From Archangiaceae bacterium (GTDB taxonomy: Bacteria; Myxococcota; Myxococcia; Myxococcales; Myxococcaceae), in NCBI GenBank assembly GCA_016714225.1, contig JADJNS010000003.1, positions 124,001 through 188,000 of the forward strand: a stretch of 64,000 bases of DNA. Direction: 5' to 3'. Position numbers and translations under genes: made by a program. The notes under the pieces were generated by a model. It saw only the letters and a list, made by a program, of their open reading frames with translations. It made no database searches and had not been told where the DNA came from. Positions 36,512 to 45,109 of the stretch are shown here, piece after piece. The first letter of the stretch is position 1. Every line of letters starts with the position of its first letter.

Positions 36512-38475
36512 GGCGCCTTCCCGCCCTTCGGCTTCACGAGGAAGTAGCCGGCCATCTCGAGGTGCAGCGCCGAGCAGAACTCGGTGCAGTACATCGGGAA
36601 GACGCCCGACTTGTCGGCGACGAACGAGATGTTCTCGTGCTTGCCGGGCTCGAGCGAGATGTTCACGTTGTACATGTCGATGGTGAAGCCGTGGACCTGG
36701 TCTTCGGCCTGCTCCATCGAGGTGAGGTGCACGTTGACGGTGTCGCCTTCATCGACCTCGATGCGGTCGGGGGTGAAGTGGCTGCGCACCGCCGTCATGT
36801 AGACGTCGACGGTCTTGCCGTTGCGCTCGATGCGTTCTTTGCCCGGCGTCACCGCGAACTTGTCTTTCTCGTCGGTGAGCGGGTTGGTGCCCATCGGGTA
36901 CACCTTCTCGGGCTTGAGCTTGTCGGCCTTGATCATCTGGGCGTAGTGCGGCTCGCCGATGCCGATGGGCATGTCGGCGAGCAGCTTCATCTTCTCGCCG
37001 TCGATGCCGATGAGCTGGAAGTTCTGGGGGTAGAGCGGGCCGATGTTCGCGAAGCGATCGATCGACATCTTGTTCATCGCCACCACGTACTTGCCGTCGG
37101 GGCTGACGGTGTCGCCCTCGGCCGCGAGAATGTGGCCGATGTTGTAGTGCACCGGCAGCTTCTCGATGACCTTGAGGTCTTTGAGCGACCACTTGGCGAC
37201 CACCGAGTCGATGAACACCGAGGTGAAGGCGTTGCCCTGGCCGTCATAGACGGTGTGCAGGGGGCCGAGGCCGATCTCCACCTGGCCGCGAATCGAGTCT
37301 TTGAAGGGGAGAATGGCCAGCCCGTACGGGTCTCGGCCCTCGAACTTGTCGGTATCGATGAGCTGCTTGATCTTGGCGATGCTGTAGACGGTGGCGTGGG
37401 TGTCGAGCTTGCCGCCGACCACGATCTCCTCGCCGTCGGGGGTGACGTCGGCGCCGTGGGGGCTCTTCGATTCGGGGATCAGCACCAGCACCTTCTCGGG
37501 GCCGCTCACCTCGAGCGGCAGCACCCTCACGCCCTTGATGGTCTTGGCCTTGCCCGCTTTGACCAGCGCCTCGGCCTTCTTCCAGTTGATGACGTGCAGG
37601 AAGTCGGTGTCGTTCTGCGAGGCGCCCGACTCGATGGGCGGGTTGCCCTCGAGCACGCCGCCGGTGGCCATCTCGGTGTTGAAGCTGTTGATGAAGATGT
37701 AGCCGTCGGAGGCGCGCTTGCCGCAGTCGGCGAGATCTTGCGTGTACGGCGGCAGCTCGACCGCCCACGACTCTTCGGGAACGATGCGGCCCCTGGTCTT
37801 GTCGAACTTCCAGAACATCGCCAGGCCGCGGTAGCGCGTCTTGTACTCGGAGATGGGCACGAACTCGCGGCCGAGCGGGGCGGGGTACTGCGAGGTCTCG
37901 ATGACGTAGTCGGTGTCGGGGGTGACGAACGCGCCGCCGTGGTCCGACGAGACCAGCTTGTTGGGCACGATCTGCTTGGTGGCGAAGTCTTTCAGGTCGA
38001 CGACCGCGATGCGCGCGTTCGCCTTGTCGTTCACGAAGAGGTACTTGCCGTCGTAGTCGCCTCCGGTCTCCGAGAGGTTGGGGTGGTGCACGTCGGCCCA
38101 GGTGATGGGCGTGCTGCCGGGGTACTGCTGCCCACCGGCGAGCACCTGGTCGCTGTAGCCGCCGTAGCCGTAGCCCTGCCAGGGCTCGGGCGTGTACACG
38201 GCGATCACCTTGAGCAGACGCATCGAGGGCACGCCGATCACCAGCACCTGCCCCGACTGGCCGCCCGACGCGAAGATGACGTAGTCGTCTTTCTTGCCGG
38301 TCGGCTTGTAGGTGAGCAGCGCGGCCTCGACGTCGGCCTCACTGAGCCCACGCTCTTTCATCAGCGCCCGCATGCCACCGGCGCGGGGGGTGCTCGACGA
38401 CCCGGGGGCATCACCGCTCTTCTCTCCGCAACTCGCGGCGAGCGCCGCGAGGCACAGCACGATCATTGGTCTCAT
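36508..38475 (-). CDS. nosZ: Clade II nitrous oxide reductase NosZ
   Basis: 655 residues. It reduces N2O to N2 in the periplasm with CuA and CuZ centres. A Sec lipoprotein-type signal (MRPMIVLCLAALAASC) replaces the twin-arginine signal of clade I, marking clade II. CuZ His segments include WADVHHPNLSETGG, SDHGGAF, SKSPHGADV and GLGPLHT. The C-terminal cupredoxin has the CuA motif MYCTEFCSALHLEM (CxxxCxxxHxxM) preceded by QVHGFTIDMYN. It is the first gene of a six-gene coupled operon. A -24/-12 element ends 15 nt before the ATG. Confidence 0.97.
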   Translation of the reverse strand: MRPMIVLCLAALAASCGEKSGDAPGSSSTPRAGGMRALMKERGLSEADVEAALLTYKPTGKKDDYVIFASGGQSGQVLVIGVPSMRLLKVIAVYTPEPWQGYGYGGYSDQVLAGGQQYPGSTPITWADVHHPNLSETGGDYDGKYLFVNDKANARIAVVDLKDFATKQIVPNKLVSSDHGGAFVTPDTDYVIETSQYPAPLGREFVPISEYKTRYRGLAMFWKFDKTRGRIVPEESWAVELPPYTQDLADCGKRASDGYIFINSFNTEMATGGVLEGNPPIESGASQNDTDFLHVINWKKAEALVKAGKAKTIKGVRVLPLEVSGPEKVLVLIPESKSPHGADVTPDGEEIVVGGKLDTHATVYSIAKIKQLIDTDKFEGRDPYGLAILPFKDSIRGQVEIGLGPLHTVYDGQGNAFTSVFIDSVVAKWSLKDLKVIEKLPVHYNIGHILAAEGDTVSPDGKYVVAMNKMSIDRFANIGPLYPQNFQLIGIDGEKMKLLADMPIGIGEPHYAQMIKADKLKPEKVYPMGTNPLTDEKDKFAVTPGKERIERNGKTVDVYMTAVRSHFTPDRIEVDEGDTVNVHLTSMEQAEDQVHGFTIDMYNVNISLEPGKHENISFVADKSGVFPMYCTEFCSALHLEMAGYFLVKPKGGKAP

Positions 38476-38490
38476 GGGGAAGCCGGCGTT

Positions 38491-38506
38491 TGCCACGCAC
38501 GTGCCA
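38491..38506 (-). promoter_or_regulatory. -24/-12 promoter (site B) of the nos operon
   Basis: TGGCAC-GTGCG-TGGCA on the minus strand has a perfect -24 box and 4 of 5 at -12, with GG-N10-GC exact. ATG 38475 begins 17 nt after the -12 C, giving a 5-nt leader if sigma-54 starts at +1; no Shine-Dalgarno fits in the 15 bases between. Confidence 0.7.
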
Positions 38507-38537
38507 GCGCGGCTCTCCTCTGGAGCGCCGATCAGCG

Positions 38538-38554
38538 CGTGCAAATCTTGCGGG
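38538..38554. promoter_or_regulatory. Shared palindrome between nos promoters
   Basis: CGTGCAAATCTTGCGGG matches the consensus CGCGCAANTCNTGCGCG with two mismatches. Its centre is about -66 from the nosZ start and -97 from the start of the divergent operon. It is a candidate binding site for an enhancer-binding protein. Confidence 0.5.
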
Positions 38555-38570
38555 GAAAGTGGACCTTTCC
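38554..38570. promoter_or_regulatory. GGAAAG-N5-CTTTCC inverted repeat
   Basis: A perfect 6-bp inverted repeat with a 5-bp spacer (GGAAAGTGGACCTTTCC) lies directly beside the shared palindrome. It is found only in the nos intergenic region, so it may be an operator for a nos-specific regulator. Confidence 0.4.
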
Positions 38571-38616
38571 GATACATTTTGCGCGTCGGGCGATTGCGCT
38601 GAGTCTGTGACGCTGG

Positions 38617-38632
38617 TGGCGGAGCGCTTGCA
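38617..38632 (+). promoter_or_regulatory. -24/-12 promoter (site C) of the nos-associated operon
   Basis: TGGCGG-AGCGC-TTGCA has a perfect -12 box and 4 of 6 at -24, GG-N10-GC exact. The ATG at 38647 lies 16 nt after the -12 C. Confidence 0.65.
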
Positions 38633-38646
38633 CACGCAGCCGCTGC

Positions 38647-39324
38647 ATGAAGCTCTACGCCGACCGGTTCTACGCGTTTCTCTCGCAGCCGCTGCTCCCT
38701 CGAACGAGGCTGGTGCTCGCGGCGCTGGTGGTGCCGCTGGCGTTCGCCTTCACCCAGCCGCTGTGGCGCATCTCGATGGAGGCGCCGCAGTACCCACAGG
38801 GGCTGACGCTCGACATCTTCGCCACCCACCTGGAGGGCGGAAACGGCGGGCAGCACCTGCAGGAGATCAACACCCTCAACCACTACATCGGCATGCACAA
38901 GCTCGACCGGGCCGCGATGGCCGATCTCGACTGGATTCCGTTCGCGCTCGGCGCGCTGTTCATTCTCACCTTGAGGGTGGCGGCGATCGGCAACGTGCGC
39001 GCGCTGGTCGACCTGGTGGTGATGTCGACCTACGTGAGCGGCTTCGCGTTCGCGCGCTTCATCTACATGCTGTGGACGTTCGGGCACGACCTGTCGCCCG
39101 ACGCGCCGGTGAAGGTGAAGCCGTTCATGCCGGCGGTCTTGGGCAGCAAGCAGATCGCCAACTTCACCACCCACAGCCTGCCCAGCCTGGGCAGCGCGCT
39201 GCTCGGCGTGTTCGTGGTGGGCCTCGTCGGCGTGCTGGTGTGGCACCTGGCGCAGGGGCGACGCTCGGCGGTGCGCGCGGCGCAGGCCGACGGGAGCCGC
39301 GCCTCGGCCGGGAGCGCGGCGTGA
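38647..39324 (+). CDS. nos-associated multi-pass membrane protein
   Basis: 225 residues with four predicted helices (LVLAALVVPLAFAFTQPLW, FALGALFILTLRVAAIG, LVDLVVMSTYVSGFAFARF, LLGVFVVGLVGVLVWHL). The periplasmic segment after helix 1 (MEAPQYPQGLTLDIFATHL and INTLNHYIGMHKLD) is strongly conserved in unnamed proteins next to clade II nosZ in Bacteroidetes and other lineages, from memory. It may take part in copper supply or electron transfer to NosZ. The gene starts the operon divergent from nosZ and ends in a GTGA overlap with the next gene. Confidence 0.75.
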   Translation: MKLYADRFYAFLSQPLLPRTRLVLAALVVPLAFAFTQPLWRISMEAPQYPQGLTLDIFATHLEGGNGGQHLQEINTLNHYIGMHKLDRAAMADLDWIPFALGALFILTLRVAAIGNVRALVDLVVMSTYVSGFAFARFIYMLWTFGHDLSPDAPVKVKPFMPAVLGSKQIANFTTHSLPSLGSALLGVFVVGLVGVLVWHLAQGRRSAVRAAQADGSRASAGSAA

Positions 39325-40181
39325 AAAATCTGCTGGTGGTGCTGTTCTTCGCCGCGCCGGCCGCAGCCTGGGCCTGCGCGAGCTGTGGGTGCGGCAACCC
39401 CGTGCTCACCTCGATGGGCACCGAGCCGCCGCTGTCGGGCCGGGTGCGCCTCGCCACGTCGGTGCGGGCCTGGTCGGAGACCGAAGGCCAGTCGCGCCTC
39501 GACACCGCGACGCTGCGCGAGCTGCGCTTCGACCTGCTGGCCTCGTGGTCGCCGAGCGAGCGGTGGACGGTGCTCGCCGCGCTGCCGCTTCAGCTGCGCG
39601 AGCTCACTCCGTCGACCCTGGCGCGCGAACGGGCCTTCGGCCTGGGCGACGCCGAGGTGCAGGGGCGCTGGGTGTTCTTGCTCGACAAGCGAATGCGGCC
39701 CCGCTGGGTGCTGGGGCTCGCCGCGGGCCTGCGCCTGCCCACCGCGCCGGTCATCACCGACGCCAGCGGGTCGCCGCTGACCGACGATGCCCAGCCGGGC
39801 ACCGGCGGCTTCACCGCGCTGCTGGGGTTGAGCTACTCGGGCTACTTCGGCGAGCGCTTCTCGGCGCACGCCGCGCTGCAGGCCGAGCTGCCGTTCGCAG
39901 GTCCCCCGTCGCGCCGCGCCCCTTTCGGAGGCCGGCTGTACGGCGCGGGCCAGTACCAGCCGACCGCGTGGCTCGGGCTGCGCGCCGGCGTCGAGGCGCG
40001 GGCCCAGGCCGCCAGCGCAGCGATGGCCCCGGGGCTGACCCTGTTCGCGGCTCCCGAGCTGCTGGTGCGCCTGCCCGCCGACCTCACGCTGCTGGTCGGA
40101 GCGCGGCTCCCCTTCGTCGACACCCGGGCCGGTGAGGGCGCCGGCCCGATGCTCCTCGCTTCCCTGGTGGTGGACCTGTGA
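39321..40181 (+). CDS. nos-associated outer-membrane beta-barrel protein with N-terminal Cys cluster
   Basis: 286 residues, GTG start overlapping the previous stop. The signal (VKNLLVVLFFAAPAAAWA) is followed at once by CASCGCGNPVL, a probable metal-binding cluster. The rest is amphipathic strands of a transporter-like barrel (VRLATSVRAWSETEG, LRELRFDLLASWSPSERWTV, PMLLASLVVDL). The end at an odd hydrophobic residue suits an outer-membrane barrel. A copper-related channel for the nos system is a reasonable inference from the cluster and neighbours. Confidence 0.65.
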   Translation: MKNLLVVLFFAAPAAAWACASCGCGNPVLTSMGTEPPLSGRVRLATSVRAWSETEGQSRLDTATLRELRFDLLASWSPSERWTVLAALPLQLRELTPSTLARERAFGLGDAEVQGRWVFLLDKRMRPRWVLGLAAGLRLPTAPVITDASGSPLTDDAQPGTGGFTALLGLSYSGYFGERFSAHAALQAELPFAGPPSRRAPFGGRLYGAGQYQPTAWLGLRAGVEARAQAASAAMAPGLTLFAAPELLVRLPADLTLLVGARLPFVDTRAGEGAGPMLLASLVVDL

Positions 40182-40789
40182 GACCTTCGATGCTCGTCGC
40201 GTTGCTGTGGCTCGCCGGCTGCGGCGAGCGTGAAGAAGCGGTCTCGGTTCAGGTGGTGGCATGGGCCACGCCGCTGGCCGCCGCGCCCGGCGTGGTGGTC
40301 GAGCACGGGCGCCTGGTGGTGACGGCGGTCGCGCTGGCGCCGTGCGAGACGGTGGGCGCGAAGCTGTGGCGGGCGCTGTCGCCGGTGTCGGTCGCCTGGG
40401 CGCACGCGGGGCACACGGCAGACCCGTCAGAGGGCTTCGAGGGCGGCGAGGTCATGCTCACCGTCGGCGGCTCGCAGCGGCTCGGGGTGTTGCTGCCTGC
40501 CGCGGGTCGCTACTGCCAGGCGGTGCTGACCCTCGCGCCGTCTGCCACCCACCCGTCGCTGCACGCACATGGTGAGTGGCCGGTCGCCGGGGCGAGCACC
40601 CCGTTTGCGCTGGAGACCCGGGCCGAGCGGGTGGTGCGCCTGCCCATCTCGCTCGCGCTCGACGACGCGCACCGCGACGGCGCGCTCGACCTCGAGCTGG
40701 GCGCGGTGACGATGCCGGTCGATCTCGCTTCGGCGACCGCGGGCGACGAGCTGCTCGACGCGGTGGCGGCCTCGGTGAGGGCGCGATGA
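40178..40789 (+). CDS. Putative lipoprotein in the nos-associated operon
   Basis: 203 residues, GTG start (VRPSMLVALLWLAGC) with lipobox LAGC. The mature part has an Ig-like or MbnP-like beta-rich look (VEHGRLVVTAVALAPCETVG, GRYCQAVLTLAP, LRLPISLALDDA-like) and several His (WAHAGHT, HPSLHAHGEW) that could bind copper. No family is recognised with certainty. It is translationally coupled to genes on both sides (GTGA and ATGA overlaps). Confidence 0.6.
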   Translation: MRPSMLVALLWLAGCGEREEAVSVQVVAWATPLAAAPGVVVEHGRLVVTAVALAPCETVGAKLWRALSPVSVAWAHAGHTADPSEGFEGGEVMLTVGGSQRLGVLLPAAGRYCQAVLTLAPSATHPSLHAHGEWPVAGASTPFALETRAERVVRLPISLALDDAHRDGALDLELGAVTMPVDLASATAGDELLDAVAASVRAR

Positions 40790-41943
40790 GGGTGCCGCTC
40801 AAAGCGCTCGAGGCGGTCGAGCCCGCGCGACGAGACGAGCCGCTGGTGACGCAGCCGTACCGCCTGTTCTTCCCGCTCGGGGTGCTGCTGGGCTGGCTGG
40901 GCGTGGGCCAGTGGCTGCTCTTCTCGCTGCAGCTCGGCGGCAGCTACCGGGTGGCGTTTCACGCCATGGTGCAGGTGCAGGGCTTCATCGGCGCGTTCGT
41001 GGCGGGGTTTCTGTTCACCTTCATTCCCCGGCGCACCATGGGCCGAGCCCCCGCGGCCTGGCAGCTGTGGCTGTGCGCGGCGTGCCCGGTGGGGCTCACG
41101 GTGTTCGCGTGGCTCGAGCGCTGGGCCCTCGCGCAGAGCTGCTGGCTGGTCGAGCTGCTGGTGCTGGCGCAGTTCGTGGTGAGCCGCGCGCGCGCGAACC
41201 GCAACCCCAGGCCGACCCCGCCCACCCTGGTGTGGATACCGCTGGCGCTCGCGATGGGCATTCTGGGCTCGGTGGTCGCCGCCTTGCCCACCCTGCACGC
41301 CATCGGCAAGTCGCTGGTACTCGAGGGCGTAGTCACCTCGCTGGTGATGGGCATCGGCGCGATGCTGGTGCCGGTCATCACCCGCGCCGAGGCTCCGCCG
41401 CAGCAGCAGGGCGCGCTGGGCCCGCGGTGGCCGCAGGCGGTGCTCGCGGTGGCGTTCGTGGCCAGCTTCTTCAGCGAGGGGCGGCCCGCGTACGGCATTC
41501 GGTTGGCGGTCGCGCTCACGGTGCTGGTGGCGACCGCGCGGCTGTGGAAGCCGCCCACCGGGCCGGGCGTCAACCGCTGGCTGGTGTGGCTGGCCGCGTG
41601 GTGCCTGCCGCTCGGCTACGGGCTGCTGACGGTCGACCCCTCGCTGCGCGTGGCGGGGCTGCACGTCATCTTTCTCGGCGCCTTCGGGCTGCTGGCGCTG
41701 TGCGTCGGGCACCACGTGGTCGCCGCCCATGGGGGCCGGCCCGAGCTGCTCGGCGCGCGCACGGGCCCGATGCTGTGGGTGGGGCTGTCGATGGCGACGG
41801 CGCTCGGCGCGCGCCTGGCGATGAGCTTCGACCCCGCCCGCTACCTGGGGTGGATGACGGTGGCCGCGGTGGCGTTCATCGCCGCCGGGGCGGCGTGGCT
41901 GCTCGCGTCGGCGCCGCTCTTGCGCGGTAGCCCCGGGCGCTGA
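40786..41943 (+). CDS. nnrS: NnrS-family haem/copper membrane protein
   Basis: 385 residues with about 12 membrane helices. It carries the NnrS signature: RLFFPLGVLLGWLGVGQW, a H-x-x-x-Q-x-Q-G motif HAMVQVQGFIGAFVAGFLFT, GFLFTFIPRR and HVIFLGAFGLLALCVGHHVV. NnrS relieves nitrosative stress during denitrification and is regulated with nos/nor genes elsewhere. It is the last gene of the operon; ATG overlaps the previous stop (ATGA). A small GGGC-TCGC-GCCC hairpin follows at 41945-41956. Confidence 0.87.
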   Translation: MRVPLKALEAVEPARRDEPLVTQPYRLFFPLGVLLGWLGVGQWLLFSLQLGGSYRVAFHAMVQVQGFIGAFVAGFLFTFIPRRTMGRAPAAWQLWLCAACPVGLTVFAWLERWALAQSCWLVELLVLAQFVVSRARANRNPRPTPPTLVWIPLALAMGILGSVVAALPTLHAIGKSLVLEGVVTSLVMGIGAMLVPVITRAEAPPQQQGALGPRWPQAVLAVAFVASFFSEGRPAYGIRLAVALTVLVATARLWKPPTGPGVNRWLVWLAAWCLPLGYGLLTVDPSLRVAGLHVIFLGAFGLLALCVGHHVVAAHGGRPELLGARTGPMLWVGLSMATALGARLAMSFDPARYLGWMTVAAVAFIAAGAAWLLASAPLLRGSPGR

Positions 41944-41961
41944 AGGGCTCGCGCCCGAAGG

Positions 41962-42399
41962 TCACCCGATCGGCAGGCCGCGAATCAGCCAGCCGAGCAG
42001 CTTCGCGAGGTCGACCAGGGTGACCACTCCCTCGAGCCGCTCGGCCGGGTCGGTCACCACCAGCGCGCTGATGTGCTCAGCGAGCATCAGGTCGACCGCG
42101 GTCTCGATGGGCTCGGCGCCTTCGATCGAAAACACCGTGGCGCTCATCATCGTGCGCACCGGAGTGCTGGCGAAGCGCCCCTGCTCGGCCGCCGAAGCGC
42201 GAGAGGGCGGGGGCATGTGCTTGAGCACGTCGCGGTCGCTCAAGACGCCCACCACCTTGCCCTGGTCGACCACCACCAGGTGACGAAAGCCGTGCTCGAG
42301 CATCAGCCCATAGGCCTCGCCGACGGGCGTGCCGGGCTCGATGGTGCGTACGTCACGGGTCATGATGTCGCGCACGCGGCGGGGAATCGGGGGCATCAT
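41962..42399 (-). CDS. CBS-pair domain protein
   Basis: 145 residues, essentially a tandem CBS (Bateman) module: first half VRDIMTRDVRTIEPGTPVGE, KVVGVLSDRDVLKH; second half VRTMMSATVFSIEGAEPIET, LEGVVTLVDLAKLLGW. Such modules bind adenine nucleotides and sense energy state. Its ATG overlaps the stop of the molybdopterin oxidoreductase gene (ATGA), so it is made from the same mRNA. It may couple that enzyme, or a sensor, to AMP/ATP level. Confidence 0.88.
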   Translation of the reverse strand: MMPPIPRRVRDIMTRDVRTIEPGTPVGEAYGLMLEHGFRHLVVVDQGKVVGVLSDRDVLKHMPPPSRASAAEQGRFASTPVRTMMSATVFSIEGAEPIETAVDLMLAEHISALVVTDPAERLEGVVTLVDLAKLLGWLIRGLPIG

Positions 42400-44567
42400 T
42401 TCCTCTCAGTCGGGTCGTGGGCGCGCTCGACCCTGCAGCGCGTCGACCTCAAGGCGGGGAAGCCCGAGATGGGGTCCAGCCGCAGGCTACCGCACAGCGT
42501 GTTGATGTTCGCCTCGTCCCACCCGAACGGCGCCACCACCGCCTCGGGGTGAACGTCGTCGGTGACGTGGGCGCGCATCACCACCCGGCCCAGCGCGGTG
42601 ATGATGGCGACCGCTTCACCGTCGGTGAAGCCCAGGCTGGGGTGCAGGCGAACCCGAGGCTCTCGCACCTTCGCCCGCACCGACGCCGCTTTGCGAAACT
42701 GCGAGTTGATGAACGCCGCCTCGCGCGGCCCGCTCACCAGCAGCAGCGGGTACTCGGGGCCGGGCGGCTCGGCCGGCGGCTCCCAGACCGGCAGCGGCTC
42801 GTGGCCGAAGCGCTTGAGCAGCGTGCTCTCGAGCTCGATCTTCCCGGTCGGGGTCGAGAACCTCGCCGACGAGCGCACCGTTGGCCGCGGCTGGTGCGCG
42901 TCGTCGCGCATGAACGGCACGTGCCGGGCGGCCATCGCCTCGCGCAGGCTCTGCCAGGGGAAGTAGCGGCCCAGGCCCATCGCGCGGGCGAGCTCGAAGA
43001 CGATCTTCCAGTCGGGCCAGGCCTGGTGCTGCGGCTCGACCACCCCGTGCTCGGCCACCGCGGTGTCGGCGTCGTCGTTGCGCCGGCGCGCGCCGCCCTC
43101 TTCGTCGATGGTCGCCGCCTCGGCGAAGGTGCACGCCGGCAGCACCACGTCCGACACCCGCGCCGACAGGCTCAAGAAGGGGTCGACGGTGACCATCAGG
43201 TCGAGCGCGTCGACCGCCTGGCGCAGCGCCTGGGCCCCCGGAGCCGTCACCAGCGGGTTCGAGGCGACGAGCATCAGCCCGCGAACCGGGTAGGGGTCGC
43301 TCTTCAGAATCGCGCGCGCCAGCAGGTTGCCCTGCGCCTCGCGGTTGAACACCTCGAACAGCGGGAAGTCGTGGTACCCGAGCGGCTTCGCCGAGGGCGT
43401 CGGGGGCACCGGCTCGGGCGTCGCCATGCGGTAGAGCGCCGGCAGCGGCTCGTCGCCGAAGCGCGGCCCCGGAGGCGTGAGCTGGGTCTTGGCCCAGGCC
43501 TCGTCGAAGGCGCCGGTGAGCGCCTCGAGCGCGACCAGCGCGCGCACGGTCTGCACGCCGCACTGGTGCTGCTCGACGCCCAGCCCGCCCCAGATGCGCG
43601 CCGGCCGCTCGCGGGCCATTCGCCGGGCCACCCGCAGCAGCTGCTCGGGCGCGATGGTGGTGAGCGCCTCGACCGCCGCGGGTGGGTACTTCGCCGCCAG
43701 GGCCGCGAACGCGTCGAAGCCGCTGACGTGCTCGGCGACGAACTCGGCGTCGTAGAGGCGCTCGGCGATCAGCACGTGGGCCAGCCCGAGCGCGAGCGCA
43801 CCGTCGCTGCCCGGCCGCACCTGCAGGTGCTCGCGCGCCCGCCGCGCCAGGTCGGTGCGAATCGGGTCGACCACGATGAGGTGGCCCTCGTCGGCCCGCC
43901 GGAACAGCACGTGGGTGACCGCGGGCGCGGTGCGCTCGGGGTTCGCGCCCCAGACCAGCAGCGTGGCCGCGTCGGCGAGGTGGTGGGGGTACTTCGAGCC
44001 CACGGTCAGCGCCTCGCCCATGCGCAGCGACGACTCACACAGGCTCGCCACCGAGGCGAGGTTCGGGGTGCCGTACGCCCGGCAGAACCGGTGCAGCAGC
44101 CCCGGCAGCGGGTGGCGCACCAGCGGCCAGCCGGTCTGCACCACGAGGGCCTCGGCGCCGTGCTTGCGCTCGAGCTCGAGCAGCCGGTCGGCGACGAGGC
44201 CGAGCGCCTCGGCCCAGCTCACCTCGTGCAGCGTGTCGCCGCGGCGCACCAGCGGCGCGCGAAGGCGCTCGTCGCTGTGCACCACCTCGGGCAGCGCGTG
44301 CCCGTGCTGGCAGAGAAACCCGCGGGTGCGGCTCGAGACGTCGCCTTGCACGCGCACCAGCTGCCCGCCCCGGGTGGTGACCTCGATTCCACAGTGCAGC
44401 AGGCAGAACCGGCACACGCCCTTGCTCGTCACGCTCGCCGCCGAGCGGTGCGCGTGAAGCCCCACGGCCAGCGCCGTGCCGGCGACTCCCGCGACCGGCG
44501 CGGCCGCGAACAGCTCGCGGCGAGTCAGCCGCCGGCGGACGATGCGGGTGGCCGCTGCGCGCGTCAC
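42396..44567 (-). CDS. Molybdopterin oxidoreductase with N-terminal [4Fe-4S] and twin-Arg-like leader
   Basis: 723 residues, GTG start in a GTGA overlap. The leader (RRRLTRRELFAAAPVAGVAG) is Tat-like. The iron-sulfur motif is CRFCLLHCGIE plus GFLCQHG. The Mo-bis-MGD domains follow (LLVWGANPERTAPAV, VVDPIRTDLA). The likely Mo ligand is Cys in SVASLCESSLRMG. The C-terminal MGD domain holds GKIELES and LLVSGPREAAFINSQFR. It belongs to the DMSO reductase superfamily near NapA/Psr-like enzymes, but without NapB, NapD or NapC the substrate is open (nitrate, sulfur or arsenic species). The NapG- and NapH-like genes precede it. Confidence 0.8.
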   Translation of the reverse strand: MTRAAATRIVRRRLTRRELFAAAPVAGVAGTALAVGLHAHRSAASVTSKGVCRFCLLHCGIEVTTRGGQLVRVQGDVSSRTRGFLCQHGHALPEVVHSDERLRAPLVRRGDTLHEVSWAEALGLVADRLLELERKHGAEALVVQTGWPLVRHPLPGLLHRFCRAYGTPNLASVASLCESSLRMGEALTVGSKYPHHLADAATLLVWGANPERTAPAVTHVLFRRADEGHLIVVDPIRTDLARRAREHLQVRPGSDGALALGLAHVLIAERLYDAEFVAEHVSGFDAFAALAAKYPPAAVEALTTIAPEQLLRVARRMARERPARIWGGLGVEQHQCGVQTVRALVALEALTGAFDEAWAKTQLTPPGPRFGDEPLPALYRMATPEPVPPTPSAKPLGYHDFPLFEVFNREAQGNLLARAILKSDPYPVRGLMLVASNPLVTAPGAQALRQAVDALDLMVTVDPFLSLSARVSDVVLPACTFAEAATIDEEGGARRRNDDADTAVAEHGVVEPQHQAWPDWKIVFELARAMGLGRYFPWQSLREAMAARHVPFMRDDAHQPRPTVRSSARFSTPTGKIELESTLLKRFGHEPLPVWEPPAEPPGPEYPLLLVSGPREAAFINSQFRKAASVRAKVREPRVRLHPSLGFTDGEAVAIITALGRVVMRAHVTDDVHPEAVVAPFGWDEANINTLCGSLRLDPISGFPALRSTRCRVERAHDPTERK

Positions 44568-45109
44568 TTGGGCTTGCCCTTCGGCACGATGCGAATCGCG
44601 GTGGCGAGGTCGGGGCACGCCTCTTCGCACAGCCCGCAGCCCACGCACGCCTCGGGGTGGAACAGCGGGCCCGAGTGCGCGCCGACCAGCTCGACGGCCC
44701 GGTCGGGGTAGGGGCACACGTAGTAGCAGAGGCGGCAGTTGCCGCTGCCGTTCCACGGCAGGCAGCGGCTGCGGTCGAGCACCGGCTCGCCCATGCGCAC
44801 GTCTTCGGCGGCCAGCGGCACCAGCGCTCCGGTGGGGCAGACCTGGGGGCACTTCATGCACAGCGTGCACGCCGTGTCGCGGGTGTCGAGGTAGGGGGTC
44901 GCTCCGTCGGCCGCGAAGCTCGCGGTGAAGCGAATCGCCTTGGGAGGGCAGACCTCGGCGCAGCGCTGGCAGCCGATGCAGGTCTGCTCGAACGCGCCGG
45001 CAGGCAACGCCCCGGGTGGGCGAATGCGGGCCCGTGCTTCGGCGCGGCGGGCGAGCAGCCCGGTGGCCGCGGTCGCCCCGAGCCCGAGCACCACCGCGCG
45101 GCGCCTCAC
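44564..45109 (-). CDS. NapG-like periplasmic four-cluster ferredoxin
   Basis: 181 residues, GTG start with GGGAGG 5 nt upstream and overlapping the NapH-like stop. A leader (VRRRAVVLGLGATAATGLLA) is followed by four [4Fe-4S] motifs: CIGCQRCAEVCPP, CTLCMKCPQVCPTGA, CRLCYYVCPYPD with an upstream Cys, and CVGCGLCEEACPD. This is NapG/NosG architecture. It passes quinol electrons from the NapH-like membrane protein towards the Mo enzyme or, as NosG does in clade II systems, towards NosZ. Confidence 0.85.
   Translation of the reverse strand: MRRRAVVLGLGATAATGLLARRAEARARIRPPGALPAGAFEQTCIGCQRCAEVCPPKAIRFTASFAADGATPYLDTRDTACTLCMKCPQVCPTGALVPLAAEDVRMGEPVLDRSRCLPWNGSGNCRLCYYVCPYPDRAVELVGAHSGPLFHPEACVGCGLCEEACPDLATAIRIVPKGKPK

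Noticed and set aside
38476..38646. FNR/CRP-type box (TTGAT-N4-ATCAA) upstream of nosZ
   Set aside because: No acceptable match on either strand; the -24/-12 element and palindromes explain the region better.
41945..41956. Rho-independent terminator between the NnrS and CBS genes
   Set aside because: The 4-bp stem GGGC-TCGC-GCCC is too short and has no U tract. It was mentioned only as a hairpin.
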